Assembly: GCA_002706265.1 (NCBI GenBank)
Contig: PAKU01000019.1
Span: forward strand, 1-64,000
DNA: 64,000 bases
Reading direction: 5' to 3'
Source: Polycyclovorans sp.
Lineage (GTDB): Bacteria; Pseudomonadota; Gammaproteobacteria; Nevskiales; Nevskiaceae
The notes beneath the pieces were generated by a model that worked only from the letters and a program-made list of their open reading frames with translations, had not been told where the DNA came from and made no database searches. Made by a program: the position numbers and the translations under genes. Numbering within the stretch: position 1 is the stretch's first letter; each line of letters begins with the position of its first letter. This document shows, in pieces, positions 10,301 through 19,632 of the stretch.

Positions 10301-10933
10301 GATGGCAAGACCGCGTGGCAGCCGCGCACCCGCGTCATGTTCGCCGCGTGGGTGACCGACCTGCGCTTCTTCAAGGGCGATGCCAGCGCCGACGGCCGCG
10401 GCGGCCGCGCCAGCTACAAGGTCACGCTCGACGACCAGGGCATGCAGATCAGCGTCTGGGTCGATGCCGAGCGCTGGCCGGCCTACCAGCATCGCGTCAA
10501 GGTCGACCGGCTGGTGTTCACCGTGGCCGAGTTGGGCTACTCGCCGGCGCGCGAAGGGCGCGAGGCCGAACCCCGGCTGTTCAATCCCGAATTTTTCACG
10601 CTTGACCAGGTGTATGCCGATCACGCCCAGCGCCTGACGCTGCACTGGCGCCGCCCTGCGGGTGAGGTGGTGGCCCTGCGCCGCGTGCTCAGCGATGCCC
10701 GCGATCCGGCGGGCGTTCCGGTCACGGTCAGGCTTGACCTGCCGGTAGGCCAGGCGCTGCTCGACCTGCCGCGCGAATGGCACCTGCGCCTCACCGACGC
10801 GCTGCTGCAGAGTCTGGTGACCTGGTTGGGCGACGACGCGCTGGAGATCAGCTATCGCGCCTACGTGGCGCCGGTGGTCGAGGGACGACGGCAACGCAAC
10901 GCCCACTTCGTCGCAGCCGATGATGAGGAATAA
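7340..10933 (+). CDS. dnaE: DNA polymerase III alpha subunit
   Basis: Catalytic subunit of the replicative polymerase holoenzyme. It has 1197 residues (1160 in E. coli). Domains in order: PHP (about 1-270, starting [15 protein letters not shown]), palm with the metal-binding PDFDIDF (Asp405, Asp407), thumb and fingers with the Gly-rich [15 protein letters not shown], helix-hairpin-helix, and an OB-fold plus C-terminal tau-binding region. ATG 7340 overlaps the rnhB stop (ATGA); an in-frame GTG at 7331 is less likely. The stop is 7 bases before accA. Confidence 0.97.
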   Translation: MTGFVHLRLHTEYALTDGTVRVEPPKRKGGGQGDTLLTRAAALGFVAVAVTDPTNVYATVKFYKGAEAVGIKPVVGCDLWIAPELPTDAPSRLTVLVQNDTGFRNLSAMLSAAYIDGQSRGRACVSRARLQAHHQGLIALTGRDGALFRAAAADQVGPALVALDELQALFGDRLYLDICRCDRPGDEDWVQQAVALSKLRGVPVVATNDVRFLTRDDFESHEARVCIAEGRVLADPKRPRPYSPEQYLKSPEEMAERFADMPEALENSVHIARRCTLTLSFGTYHLPKFPVPDGGPPDAYLRARAEQGLAERFPDGLPQGRADEYRQRLDYELGIIEKMGFAGYFLVVADFIQWAKENGCPVGPGRGSGAGSLVAYAIRITDLDPLPFNLLFERFLNPERVSMPDFDIDFCMDNRDRVIQYVAERYGRDRVGQIITYSTMAARGVVRDVCRVLGHGYGFGDRLAKLIPGTPGATLADAMDEVPELKQAYAQDEEIRMVLDLALSLEGVTRGVGVHAGGVVIAPEPLTTYCPLYCEAGGGGLRTQFDMKDLETIGLVKFDFLGLKTLTVIEEAVQTIARSGTTLNVLDIAIDDAETYALYASGETSAVFQMESPGMQKAARDLKPDCFEDIVALVSLYRPGPMDLIPEYCARKRGDAPVEYLHPEMEPVLAPTYGIFVYQEQVMQMSQRMAGYTLGGADLLRRAMGKKKADEMATQRSIFEAGAEARGISGDIASGVFDLMEKFANYGFNKSHAAAYALVSYQTAWLKRHYPAEFMAAVLSCEMAHTETIVVMRDEALRMGLDLLPPDINRSEVRFSVAGPRQVRYGLGAIRGVGEGALESMLAARAAGGPFTDLFDFCHRIDLKRANRRVLEALIGSGSLDGLGLNRASLLATLPAAIGMAEQAANAADSGQVDLFGGGDAASVPVVAATEVDDFTERQRLDKERETLGFYLSGHPIDAYRDLVDKVCSGRLRALIAAQGVPPPPGPDGKTAWQPRTRVMFAAWVTDLRFFKGDASADGRGGRASYKVTLDDQGMQISVWVDAERWPAYQHRVKVDRLVFTVAELGYSPAREGREAEPRLFNPEFFTLDQVYADHAQRLTLHWRRPAGEVVALRRVLSDARDPAGVPVTVRLDLPVGQALLDLPREWHLRLTDALLQSLVTWLGDDALEISYRAYVAPVVEGRRQRNAHFVAADDEE

Positions 10934-10940
10934 TACCGAC

Positions 10941-11906
10941 ATGAAACCGACCTACCTCGACTTCGAACAGCCCATCGCGGAACTTGATCAGCGGATCGAG
11001 GACCTGCGCTTCTCTACCGCCGGGCGCGGCGTGGACCTCAATGAAGAGATCACCCGGCTTGAGGCCAAGAGCCGCGAGTTGACGGCGCAGATATTCGGCC
11101 AACTCACGCCCTGGCAGGTGGCCCAGGTGGCGCGGCATCCGCAGCGCCCGTATTCGCTGGACTACCTGCAGCACCTGTTCACCGACTGGGAAGAACTGCA
11201 CGGCGACCGGCATTTTCGTGATGACCCGAGCATGATCTGCGGCGTGGCGCGCTTCGAAGGCCGCGCCTGCGTGGTGCTGGGCCAGCAGAAGGGGCGCGAT
11301 GCCAAGGAGCGCGTCTATCGCAATTTCGGCATGCCCAAGCCCGAGGGTTACCGCAAGGCGCTGCGCCTGATGCAGCTGGCCGAGCGCTTCCACCTGCCCA
11401 TCTTCACCTTCATCGACACGCCGGGCGCCTATCCCGGCATCGGTGCCGAAGAGCGCAACCAGTCCGAGGCCATTGCCCGCAACCTGTTCGAGATGGCGCG
11501 ACTGCGCACGCCGGTGATCGCCACCGTGATTGGCGAAGGCGGCTCGGGCGGGGCGCTGGCCATCGGCGTGGCCGATCACGTGATCATGCTCAGCAACAGC
11601 ATCTACTCGGTGATTTCGCCCGAGGGCTGCGCGTCGATCCTGTTCAAGAGCGCCGCACGTGCGCCCGAGGCGGCCGAGGCAATGAAGATCACCGCGCAGG
11701 ACCTGCTGGGCCACAAGCTCATCGACGAAATCGTGGCCGAGCCGCTGGGCGGCGCGCACCGCGACGTGCCCGCCACCATGGAGTCCCTGCGCCTGCGTCT
11801 GAGCGCGGCGTTTGAAGGCCTGCGCGCAATGCCCATGACCCAGCTCGCCGAACGGCGGCACCAGCGTCTGATGAGCTTCGGGGCGTTCGAACTGGTCCCG
11901 GCCTGA
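10941..11906 (+). CDS. accA: Acetyl-CoA carboxylase carboxyltransferase subunit alpha
   Basis: Alpha half of the carboxyltransferase that transfers CO2 from carboxybiotin to acetyl-CoA, giving malonyl-CoA for fatty-acid synthesis. It has 321 residues (319 in E. coli). Family signatures are [23 protein letters not shown] and [12 protein letters not shown] in the crotonase-like fold. ATG 10941 is preferred over the in-frame ATG at 10920, which overlaps dnaE and precedes the conserved MKPTYLDFE start. Downstream of dnaE as in E. coli. Confidence 0.96.
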   Translation: MKPTYLDFEQPIAELDQRIEDLRFSTAGRGVDLNEEITRLEAKSRELTAQIFGQLTPWQVAQVARHPQRPYSLDYLQHLFTDWEELHGDRHFRDDPSMICGVARFEGRACVVLGQQKGRDAKERVYRNFGMPKPEGYRKALRLMQLAERFHLPIFTFIDTPGAYPGIGAEERNQSEAIARNLFEMARLRTPVIATVIGEGGSGGALAIGVADHVIMLSNSIYSVISPEGCASILFKSAARAPEAAEAMKITAQDLLGHKLIDEIVAEPLGGAHRDVPATMESLRLRLSAAFEGLRAMPMTQLAERRHQRLMSFGAFELVPA

Positions 11907-11919
11907 ATCCAGTGGCGCC

Positions 11920-13182
11920 ATGGGCCGGCCGGTGACCGCGGCGCTGGGCCTCGCGCTGCACCCGCCGCCGGCCCCGCATCTGGTCGTGGCGCTGTCGGGC
12001 GGTCGCGACTCGGTCAGCCTGCTGCACGCCCTGGTCGCGCAGCGGGCGGGCGCGGTCAGCGCAGTGCACGTGCACCATGGCCTGCAGGCGGCCGCCGACC
12101 GGTTTGCCGCTCATTGCGAAGCGATCTGCGCCGTCTGGAAGGTGCCCTTGCTCGTGCGGCAGGTCGCCGTGACCCGCAGCGGTGACGGGCTGGAAGCCGA
12201 TGCGCGCCGCGCCCGCTACGCCGCTCTGGCCGAGGCCGTGCCGCCGGCGGCGGTGCTGGTGACCGCGCACCACGCGGGTGATCAGGCCGAGACGGTCTTG
12301 ATGCGCGTGCTGCGCGGCACTGGCCCCGACGGTCTGGCGGGCATGCGTGTGCAGGGCGTCACCGCCCACGGCACGCCGGTCTGGCGACCGTGGCTGTCGA
12401 TCACGCCGCAGCAGATTGCCGCGTACGCGCAGTCACAGGCGCTGGTGTGGATAGACGATCCCCACAATGAGGATCCCGCGTTCACCCGCGTCTGGCTGCG
12501 GCGGCATCTGCTGCCTCAAATCGAGACCCGCTATCCCGCCGCGCAGGCGGCGCTCGTCCGGCTGGCCGGGTTGATGGCCGAGCGTGCGCCCGCGCCAGAG
12601 ACCGTGATCGAGCGGCAGACCGACTGGGGCCGCTGCTGGCCGCTGGACGCGGCCGCGCGATTGCCCGAGCCCGAACGGCGCGAGGCGCTGCGGGGCTGGC
12701 TGCGCAGCCGTCTCGGCCAAGTGCCGTCGGCCGCGATGCTGGCGCGCGTGGAGCGCGAAGTGGTCCGCGCAGGCCGCGGCCGACATCCGGCCCTGCGGAT
12801 TCGCGGGGTCACCTTGCGGCGCCACCGACAGGGGCTTTACGCCACCGATGATCTCTTGCCTTTGCAGCCGCGCGTGTGGTCCGGAACGGCGTGGGTCGAA
12901 CTGCCCGGCTGGGGGTGCTTCACCGCAGACACGGCGCCCGAGGCGCCGCTGACCGTGCGGGCCGCTCGGCCGGGTGAGCGCATCAGGCCGCGGGGCAGTG
13001 CGCAGCATCAACGCATCAGCACCTTGATGCACGCCCGGGGCGTGCCGGCGTGGCTGCGCCACCGGGTGCCGGTTCTGGCGTGCGGCGACCAGGTGGTGGC
13101 GCTGGCCGATTGGCGACTCAGTGACCGGGCGCCGGCAGGTTTGCGGTGGCAGCCCGCGGACGGATGGACAGGGTCGTTCTAG
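11920..13182 (+). CDS. tilS: tRNA(Ile)-lysidine synthetase TilS
   Basis: Modifies C34 of tRNA-Ile(CAU) to lysidine, which changes both codon and aminoacylation identity. It has 420 residues (432 in E. coli). The PP-loop SGGRDS (residues 26-31) binds ATP, followed by VHHGLQ and the HHAGDQAETVLMR segment typical of the N-type ATP pyrophosphatase domain. The C-terminal TilS domain ends with the RPGERIRPRGS-like motif. It lies 13 bases after accA and is probably the last gene of the operon. The minus-strand lipoprotein converges on it. Confidence 0.94.
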   Translation: MGRPVTAALGLALHPPPAPHLVVALSGGRDSVSLLHALVAQRAGAVSAVHVHHGLQAAADRFAAHCEAICAVWKVPLLVRQVAVTRSGDGLEADARRARYAALAEAVPPAAVLVTAHHAGDQAETVLMRVLRGTGPDGLAGMRVQGVTAHGTPVWRPWLSITPQQIAAYAQSQALVWIDDPHNEDPAFTRVWLRRHLLPQIETRYPAAQAALVRLAGLMAERAPAPETVIERQTDWGRCWPLDAAARLPEPERREALRGWLRSRLGQVPSAAMLARVEREVVRAGRGRHPALRIRGVTLRRHRQGLYATDDLLPLQPRVWSGTAWVELPGWGCFTADTAPEAPLTVRAARPGERIRPRGSAQHQRISTLMHARGVPAWLRHRVPVLACGDQVVALADWRLSDRAPAGLRWQPADGWTGSF

Positions 13183-13190
13183 CCGGGCAA

Positions 13191-13224
13191 GAAAAAGCGG
13201 CGCCAACCCCCAGGCAGGCGCCGC
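13191..13224 (-). terminator. Rho-independent terminator of the lipoprotein gene
   Basis: On the minus strand an 8-bp GC-rich stem (GCGGCGCC, 13224-13217, with its partner at 13204-13197) with a 12-base loop is followed at once by a run of five T. It is 23 bases past the stop of the minus-strand lipoprotein gene. On the plus strand, reading out of tilS, the same stem lacks a T run. Confidence 0.8.
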
Positions 13225-13246
13225 CAATGGTGCAACCCGCCCGACT

Positions 13247-13828
13247 TCAGAGGCAGTTGTCGTCGTCGCTCGCCGAAGTGCCGGCATTGAAGCGCACGCA
13301 GCCGCAGGCGACATTGCCGTCTTCCAGGGTGCGGATGACCGAGGCTTGATACTGCACGCCGTTCTCGAGCGGGGTTTCGTTGGTCAAGGCGACCTCGGTG
13401 GGGAAGCCTCCGCCCAATGCCGGGCTGGCGCCATGCATCAACGGCGAGCTGACGTTGTTGGGCAGCGTTTGCGGATTGTCGAGGCTCGGCAGTGCGCTGC
13501 GGGTGTAGGCCAGTTCGCAGCGTTCGTCCAGTGCGCCCGGCGTGGTGCCCTGAGGGACGCACGCGGTCGGATTGGCGGCGATGAACTCCAGGTTCGCGAC
13601 GCGCGCCACCGTCAGGCTGCTGACGGCGCCGTCTGTCCATGAGTACATGGGCACCAGCTCTCCGGTGACCTGCATGGGAATCACATCGGTGCAGCTCGCG
13701 CTGCCACCGCCACCCCCGCCGCCACCCCCGCCACCGCCACCTCCGCTGTTGTTGGAATCGCTGTCGCAGGCGGCGAGCGCCAGGGCGGCCATCGGGCAGA
13801 GCAGGGTCATGAGAAGTGCGCGTTTCAT
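13247..13828 (-). CDS. Predicted lipoprotein with a 14-glycine linker
   Basis: I do not recognise the family. It has 193 residues. A basic, hydrophobic N-terminus ends in a lipobox (ALAAC, Cys at about 21), so it should be lipid-anchored. Next comes a short Asp/Asn/Ser linker with 14 consecutive Gly (codons at 13703-13744), then a domain of about 150 residues with six Cys, including a CGC pair, which suggests disulphides in the periplasm or outside. The residue after the lipid Cys is Asp, an inner-membrane retention signal in E. coli, although that rule does not hold in all groups. The gene is monocistronic with its own terminator and divergent from the ABC importer. Confidence 0.8.
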   Translation of the reverse strand: MKRALLMTLLCPMAALALAACDSDSNNSGGGGGGGGGGGGGGSASCTDVIPMQVTGELVPMYSWTDGAVSSLTVARVANLEFIAANPTACVPQGTTPGALDERCELAYTRSALPSLDNPQTLPNNVSSPLMHGASPALGGGFPTEVALTNETPLENGVQYQASVIRTLEDGNVACGCVRFNAGTSASDDDNCL

Positions 13829-14010
13829 CGAAGGGTTCCCTTGTGTTGTCGGTCTGGTCGTACCGTACCCAGCCTAGGGAGGGCGCAATACCCCCCGATC
13901 CGGGGGCACCACGCGCGTCGCGGGTGGGCTGATGCCAGACCCGAGCACGCGCCTGGCACTATCCCTGCTACCTTCTTTCGCTCAACTTTTCGGGTTCTAG
14001 CGAGGCACGC

Positions 14011-15789
14011 ATGAAGCTGCGCCTTTTTCTGGCACTGAGCGCGTCATTTCTGCTGGCGATGGCGGCGGCGTGTTCCCGTCCGGGCGTCGACAGCGAGGTG
14101 AAGCGCTACCGGCATTCCGACGACGGCGTGCCGACCAACATCGATCCTCTGCAAGCGGCGACGGTGTATTCCAACCAGATCGTGGTCAGCGTCTACGACA
14201 CGCTGTATCGCTACAAATATCTGGCGCGGCCTTATGTGCTGGTGCCGAATCTGGCGGCCGGCATGCCGGAGATCAGTGACGATGGCCTGACCTACACCAT
14301 CACCCTGAAGCCGGGCGTGCGGTTCATTGACGATGAGGCCTTCCCAGACGGCAAGGGTCGTGAGGTCACCGCGCATGACGTGGTGTACTCGCTGAAGCGG
14401 CATTTCGACCCGGCCCGGGTGTCTCAGGGGCGCTGGTTGTGGGATCGCAAGATCGAAGGGCTGAATCAGTGGATGGACGCCGGCGCCGACTACGACGCCG
14501 CAGTGCCCGGCCTGTTGGCGGTGGATGACCACACGGTGCGCGTGCGGCTGGTCAAGCCCTTTCCGCAGTTCATGAACACCCTGGCGCAGGGTTTCGCGGC
14601 CATCGTGCCGCACGAGGCGGTGACCGCGTATGGCGAGGGCCTGGGCACTCGGGCGGTGGGCTCGGGGCCGTGGAAGCTTGAACGTTACACGCGCGAGCAG
14701 GTGCGCCTGGTGCGCAATCCCGACTTCCGCAAGGAGCCTCTGGACCTGGCCTACGAGGGCTACGACGCCGCCCTGCACGGCCACTTGGGCATCGCCCATC
14801 TCGATGGCAAGCCGTCCCCGTTTGTCGATGAGCTGTGGATCGACTTCATCCAGGAGTCTGCCGCGCGCTGGGCGTCGTTTACCTCGGGGCGTGAGATCCA
14901 GATGTCGGGCCTGCCGGTGGAGCAGACCGACATCGTGCTGGCCTCCAAGGATCCGGTGGCGCTCAAGCCCGAGTATGCGCAGCGCTATCACCTCGACACC
15001 GGGCCCGAGGCCGGGCTGGTGTTCACGGTCTTCAACATGGCCGACCCCGACATCGGCAACGTGCCCGACCCGCAGCGCAACGCCATGAATCGCGCATTGC
15101 GCTGTGCCATGCGCGATGCCTTTGACTGGCAGCAGCGCAACGACCGCTTCTACTCCGGTCTGGGCGAGGTGTTCCCCGGCGTGATTCCACCCCTCCTGGC
15201 CGAGTTCGACGCCACGCTGTCGCGTGATTCGGTCACCCACAATCCCGAGCGCGCCCGGGCGCGGCTGGCCGAGGCCGGCTGGACGGCGGAGAACCTGCCC
15301 ACGCTCGATTACGGGCTGGTGGCCTCGGTGCTGGGGCGCGAAATGGCGGAAGAATTCCGCGGTTACATGGCCGCAGTCGGCATTCCGCCCGAAAAGATCA
15401 ACATCAAGAGCTACGCCACCTTCGGCGATTACAACCGCGCCCTGCGCACCTCCGAGTTGCCGATCATGGGCTATGGCTGGGGGCTGGACTACCCGGACGC
15501 CGAGAACGTGCTGCAACTGTTCTACGGCCCCAACGCGGCACCGGGCAGCAACGCCGCCAACTACCGCAATCCGGCCTATGACGCGCTGTACGAACAATCG
15601 TCGGTGATGCTGCCCAGCGCGGCGCGCAGCGAGATCTATCGGCAGATGAACCAGATGCTGATCGACGACTGCGTGGGCATTCTGTCGCTGTCGCGACGGC
15701 GCATCGCCCTCTGGCACCGGGACGTGCTGGGGCTGCCCGACCGGCAGATTCTGGGCGGTTTCTGGCTGCGCTTCGTTGACGTGAAATAG
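14011..15789 (+). CDS. Peptide-type ABC importer, substrate-binding lipoprotein (family 5)
   Basis: Extracytoplasmic solute-binding protein of the DppA/OppA family that delivers its ligand to the permease pair encoded next. It has 592 residues. The signal peptide ends in a lipobox (AMAAAC, Cys about 21). The body shows the family pattern: YDTLYRY near residue 70, the LKPGVRF and TAHDVVYSLKRHFDP segments, and the C-terminal YGWGLDYPDAENVLQLFYGPN region. Ligand cannot be told from sequence; di- or oligopeptides are most usual. It heads a five-gene operon with spacings of 2 bases or overlaps. Confidence 0.9.
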   Translation: MKLRLFLALSASFLLAMAAACSRPGVDSEVKRYRHSDDGVPTNIDPLQAATVYSNQIVVSVYDTLYRYKYLARPYVLVPNLAAGMPEISDDGLTYTITLKPGVRFIDDEAFPDGKGREVTAHDVVYSLKRHFDPARVSQGRWLWDRKIEGLNQWMDAGADYDAAVPGLLAVDDHTVRVRLVKPFPQFMNTLAQGFAAIVPHEAVTAYGEGLGTRAVGSGPWKLERYTREQVRLVRNPDFRKEPLDLAYEGYDAALHGHLGIAHLDGKPSPFVDELWIDFIQESAARWASFTSGREIQMSGLPVEQTDIVLASKDPVALKPEYAQRYHLDTGPEAGLVFTVFNMADPDIGNVPDPQRNAMNRALRCAMRDAFDWQQRNDRFYSGLGEVFPGVIPPLLAEFDATLSRDSVTHNPERARARLAEAGWTAENLPTLDYGLVASVLGREMAEEFRGYMAAVGIPPEKINIKSYATFGDYNRALRTSELPIMGYGWGLDYPDAENVLQLFYGPNAAPGSNAANYRNPAYDALYEQSSVMLPSAARSEIYRQMNQMLIDDCVGILSLSRRRIALWHRDVLGLPDRQILGGFWLRFVDVK

Positions 15790-15791
15790 GC

Positions 15792-16745
15792 ATGGCAGGA
15801 CTGGGGTATCTGATCCGCCGTCTTGCGACCGGCATTCCGCTGATCCTGGGCGTGACCTTCATCAGCTTTTTGCTGATGGTGTATTTCGGGCCCGATCTGA
15901 GTTTCGAGCTGGTGGGCAAGAACCCGACGGCGGAGCAGATCGCGGCGGCGCGCGCCCAACTGGGGTATGACCAGCCGTTCTGGGTGCGTTACGCCGCGTA
16001 CCTGCACGAGATGGTGACCTTCGATTTCGGTCGTTCGGTGTCCACCGGGCAGCCGGTGAGGGGCCTGCTGGCCGACGCGGTGCCGGTGTCGCTGGCGCTC
16101 ACGCTGCCGGGCTTCGTGCTCGGCAACCTGCTGGGCATCGCGCTGGCGCTGCTGGCGGCCTGGCACCGCGGCCGCTGGCTGGACCGCAGCATCATGGCGT
16201 TTTCGGTGATCGGGATGAGCATCAGTTTTCTGATCATCATCATCGTGTTTCAGCTGCTGTTTTCATCGCGCTACGGGCTGAACTTTTTCCCGGTGCGCGG
16301 CTGGGACATGAGCAGTCCCGGCGCCTACCTGTATTACGTGACCGTGCCCACGCTGGCGATCGTGTTTGTCAGTCTGGGCTACAACACGCGCTTCTACCGC
16401 GCGGTGTTCGTCGAGGAGGTTGGCCGCGACCATGTGCGCACCGCGCGGGCGTTTGGCGCCGGGGCGGGCATCATTTTGTGGAAGTACGTGCTCAAGAACA
16501 GCCTGATTCCCATCATCACCCGCGTGATGTTCTCGATTCCGTCCATCGTGATTGCCGGCAGCCTGTTGATCGAGAGCTACTTCGGCATTCCCGGTGCGGG
16601 CAAGCTCACCTTTGACGCGGTCACCACCGGCGACCAGCCGGTGCTCAAGGCGGTGGTGAGCCTGACGGCGCTGATGTTCGTGGTGGTGCTGATCATCAAT
16701 GATCTGCTGTACCGCGCGGTGGACCCCCGTGTGGCGCTGACATGA
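15792..16745 (+). CDS. Peptide-type ABC importer permease 1 (DppB-like)
   Basis: Inner-membrane permease with about six transmembrane helices, 317 residues. The N-terminal helix (IRRLATGIPLILGVTFISFLLM) is followed by the periplasmic insert typical of DppB/OppB, including the ARAQLGYDQPFWVRY stretch. The EAA loop that contacts the ATPase is seen in VRTARAFGAGAGIILWKYVLKN, and the RVMFSIPSIVIAGSLLIESYFGIPGAG segment closes the core. It begins 2 bases after the binding protein and overlaps permease 2 by ATGA. Confidence 0.92.
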   Translation: MAGLGYLIRRLATGIPLILGVTFISFLLMVYFGPDLSFELVGKNPTAEQIAAARAQLGYDQPFWVRYAAYLHEMVTFDFGRSVSTGQPVRGLLADAVPVSLALTLPGFVLGNLLGIALALLAAWHRGRWLDRSIMAFSVIGMSISFLIIIIVFQLLFSSRYGLNFFPVRGWDMSSPGAYLYYVTVPTLAIVFVSLGYNTRFYRAVFVEEVGRDHVRTARAFGAGAGIILWKYVLKNSLIPIITRVMFSIPSIVIAGSLLIESYFGIPGAGKLTFDAVTTGDQPVLKAVVSLTALMFVVVLIINDLLYRAVDPRVALT

Positions 16746-17605
16746 GCGCCGACCGGCCGCACAGCCTGTGGTCGCGGGCCGCCCAGCGTTTCGTGCGCGA
16801 TCGGGCGGGAATGGTGTCGGCCGTCGTGGTGCTGGGCTATTTTCTGGTGGCGCTGACCGTCTGGCTGGGGCTGGGCGGACAAGATTGGGGCGTGCTGGGC
16901 TCGGACAGCTTTGCCCCGGTCTCGGCCGAGCACTGGTTCGGCACCACCCGCAATGGTCAGGACATCTTCGCCCGCACCGTCTATTCCACCCGCACGGCCT
17001 TCGAGATTGGCCTGGTGGTGGCGGTGTCGTCGGTGGTGCTGGGTGCGGTGTTCGGCGCGCTGTCGGGCTTCTTTGCCGGGTCGTGGCTGGACGAGGGCAT
17101 TCTGTGGCTCAAGGGCGTGCTCGACGCCATTCCGTTTTTCCTGTTCGTGGTGGCCGTGGCCTATTCGCTGCAGGGCCATCCGCTGGCGATGCACGTGGCA
17201 ATGATCGCCACCTTCTGGACCACCACCGGGCGCTATGTGCGCGGCGAGGTGATCAAGCTCAAATCCATGGAGTTCGTGGAAGCAGCGCGCGCCGTGGGCG
17301 TGCCGCAGGGGGCCATCATCTTCCGCCACATCCTGCCCAACACCAGTCACATTCTGCTGGTGCAGGGCACGCTGGTGTTCGTGACCGCCATCAAGGCCGA
17401 GGTGATTCTGTCGTTCCTCGGGCTGGGCGTGCAGGACGGCGTGAGTTGGGGCCTGATGATTTCGCAGTCCACCAACGAGGTCACGGCGGGTTTCTTCAAC
17501 AACTTCATTGCCGCGTCGCTGGCCATGTTCGTGCTGGTGATGGCCTTCAATTTCTTCTCCGATGCCCTGCAGGATGCGCTGGACCCGCGCAAGGTGAGCG
17601 CGTGA
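16742..17605 (+). CDS. Peptide-type ABC importer permease 2 (DppC-like)
   Basis: Second inner-membrane permease, 287 residues and about six helices. The DppC-type N-terminus (RFVRDRAGMVSAVVVLGYF) is followed by HWFGTTRNGQDIFAR, matching the family signature HPLGTDxxGRD. The EAA loop is VEAARAVGVPQGAIIFRHILPN, and the protein ends FNFFSDALQDALDPR. The gene overlaps permease 1 by ATGA and the first ATPase by GTGA. Confidence 0.92.
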   Translation: MSADRPHSLWSRAAQRFVRDRAGMVSAVVVLGYFLVALTVWLGLGGQDWGVLGSDSFAPVSAEHWFGTTRNGQDIFARTVYSTRTAFEIGLVVAVSSVVLGAVFGALSGFFAGSWLDEGILWLKGVLDAIPFFLFVVAVAYSLQGHPLAMHVAMIATFWTTTGRYVRGEVIKLKSMEFVEAARAVGVPQGAIIFRHILPNTSHILLVQGTLVFVTAIKAEVILSFLGLGVQDGVSWGLMISQSTNEVTAGFFNNFIAASLAMFVLVMAFNFFSDALQDALDPRKVSA

Positions 17606-18585
17606 CCGCGCCGCTGCTGTCCATCGAAGATCTGGACCTGCGCTTCGCCAGCGACCGCGGCGAACTGCATGCGCTGCACGGCGTCAGTCTGACGGTGGGC
17701 GAGGGCGAGATCGTCGGCCTGGTCGGGGAGTCGGGCTGCGGCAAGAGCATCACCGCCGCGGCGGTGATGGGCCTGCTGCCGATGCCGCCGGCGCGCATTG
17801 CCGGAGGGCGCATCGTCTACAAAGGGCAAGACCTGCTGACGCTGTCGGACCGCGCGATGCGCCGCATTCGCGGCCCCGAGATCGCGATGATCTTCCAGGA
17901 GCCGATGACCGCGCTCAATCCGGTCTTCACCATCGGCAGCCAGATGAGCGATGTGCTGTGCCGGCACCAGAGGCTCAGTCGTCGCGCCGCACGGCTCAAG
18001 GCCATTGACTGGCTCAACCGCGTGGGCATCGCCGACGCCGGGGCGCGGATCGATGCCTTTCCGCATCAGCTTTCCGGCGGCATGCGTCAGCGGGTCATGA
18101 TTGCCATGGCGCTGTCGTGCCGGCCCCGGCTGTTGATTGCCGATGAGCCCACCACCGCCCTGGATGTAACCATTCAGGCGCAGGTGCTGGAACTGATGCG
18201 CACGCTGGTGCGCGAAGAAGGTGTGGCGATGCTGCTGATCACCCACGACCTGGGCGTGGTGGCTGAAACCTGCGACCGCGTGCACGTCATGTACTGCGGG
18301 CGGGTCGTGGAGCAGGCCACCACGCGGGCGCTGTTTGCCGCGCCGCGGCATCCTTACACCCGCGGTCTGCTCGAATGCCTGCCCCGTATTGACGGCGCGG
18401 CCATTGGCGGTCGCCTGCCGACCATTCCCGGCACGGTGCCGGAGCTGTCGAAGCTGCCCCCCGGCTGTGCCTTTGCGCCGCGGTGCCCGCAGGTGCAGGC
18501 CGATTGCGAGCAGGCGCCACCGCCGGTTCGGGCGTTGCAGGCCGATCACCTGGCCGCCTGTCTGCACCCGGTGTCGGCGTCATGA
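17602..18585 (+). CDS. Peptide-type ABC importer ATPase 1 (DppD-like)
   Basis: Cytoplasmic ATPase that powers import, 327 residues. Walker A is GESGCGKS, the Q-loop is MIFQEPMTALNP, the signature is LSGGMRQR, Walker B is LLIADEPTTALD, and the switch His is in LLITHDLG. The C-terminal oligopeptide-transporter extension has the Cys pattern CAFAPRCPQVQADCEQ (family C-x5-C-x6/7-C). The GTG start at 17602 is chosen because it overlaps the permease stop (GTGA); earlier in-frame starts lie inside the permease. Confidence 0.92.
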   Translation: MTAPLLSIEDLDLRFASDRGELHALHGVSLTVGEGEIVGLVGESGCGKSITAAAVMGLLPMPPARIAGGRIVYKGQDLLTLSDRAMRRIRGPEIAMIFQEPMTALNPVFTIGSQMSDVLCRHQRLSRRAARLKAIDWLNRVGIADAGARIDAFPHQLSGGMRQRVMIAMALSCRPRLLIADEPTTALDVTIQAQVLELMRTLVREEGVAMLLITHDLGVVAETCDRVHVMYCGRVVEQATTRALFAAPRHPYTRGLLECLPRIDGAAIGGRLPTIPGTVPELSKLPPGCAFAPRCPQVQADCEQAPPPVRALQADHLAACLHPVSAS

Positions 18586-19535
18586 GCCTGCTGCGCGTTC
18601 GCGGTCTCAAGAAATACTTTGGCGGCAGCGGCTGGCCGCGCCGCAAGGCGCCGCTGAAGGCCGTCGATGGCGTGGACCTGGATCTGGCGGCAGGGCACAC
18701 CCTGGCCCTGGTGGGCGAATCGGGCTGCGGCAAGTCCACGCTCGCACGCGCCATCTTGCGCCTGCACGAGCCCACCGGAGGCGAGGTGTGGCTGGACGGC
18801 ACGCCCGTGACCGGCATCGGCCGGGCGGCGCTGCGCGCGCGGCGGCGCGAGATGCAGATCATCTTTCAGGACCCGTACGCCTCACTCAATCCGCGGCGCA
18901 GCGTGGGCCAAACCCTGGATGAGCCGCTGAGCGTGCACCGCTGGGGCAATCGCGCCACGCGGCAGGCCCGGGTGAACGAGCTGCTGGAGGTGGTGGGCCT
19001 GCGCCCGGCGATGGCCAATCGCTATCCGCACGAGTTCTCCGGCGGGCAACGGCAGCGCATCGGCATTGCGCGTGCGCTGGCGCTTTCGCCCAAGCTGATC
19101 GTCGCCGACGAGGCCGTCTCGGCACTCGATGTGTCGGTGCAGGCGCAGATCCTGAATCTGCTCAACGACATCCGCGAACGCTTCGGCGTGGGCTATCTGT
19201 TCATTTCGCACGATCTGGCGGTGGTGCGGCACCTCGCCGATCGGGTGGCGGTGATGTATCTGGGCCGTATCGTCGAAGAAGCCGACACCGCCGATCTGTT
19301 CCGCCAGCCGCGGCACCCCTACACCGAAGCCCTGCTCTCGGCGGTGCCGGTGCCCGATCCGACCCGTCATGCCGGACGCATCGTGCTGCCGGGCGATCTG
19401 CCGTCCCCGAGTGCGCCCCCTTCGGGCTGCCCGTTTCATCCCCGCTGCCCCAAGGCGGTGGCGCGATGTTCCACCGAGGTGCCGGCGTTGCGCACCATGG
19501 ACGACGGTGCCCGGGTGGCCTGTCATTTGGTGTAG
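18582..19535 (+). CDS. Peptide-type ABC importer ATPase 2 (DppF-like)
   Basis: Partner ATPase of the importer, 317 residues. Walker A is GESGCGKST, the Q-loop is IIFQDPYASLNPR, the signature is FSGGQRQRIGIARAL, Walker B is LIVADEAVSALD and the switch region is LFISHDLAVV. The C-terminal Cys-containing extension is CPFHPRCPKAVARCS. ATG 18582 overlaps the previous stop by ATGA. It completes a binding protein-two permeases-two ATPases operon that needs no outside subunit. Confidence 0.92.
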   Translation: MSLLRVRGLKKYFGGSGWPRRKAPLKAVDGVDLDLAAGHTLALVGESGCGKSTLARAILRLHEPTGGEVWLDGTPVTGIGRAALRARRREMQIIFQDPYASLNPRRSVGQTLDEPLSVHRWGNRATRQARVNELLEVVGLRPAMANRYPHEFSGGQRQRIGIARALALSPKLIVADEAVSALDVSVQAQILNLLNDIRERFGVGYLFISHDLAVVRHLADRVAVMYLGRIVEEADTADLFRQPRHPYTEALLSAVPVPDPTRHAGRIVLPGDLPSPSAPPSGCPFHPRCPKAVARCSTEVPALRTMDDGARVACHLV

Positions 19536-19632
19536 CACCCTGCGCCATCCCTTCGTGGCTTGAGCGGGGTGGGGCGATCGGCGACCATTCGGGGCCAACC
19601 GTTCAATCAGCTCAATGTCAGGAGACGCATAA

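Noticed and set aside
13892-13906. CCCCCG-ATC-CGGGGG hairpin upstream of the ABC importer
   Set aside because: A short, very GC-rich stem between two divergent genes with no T run on either side. It could be a regulator site but no support was found.
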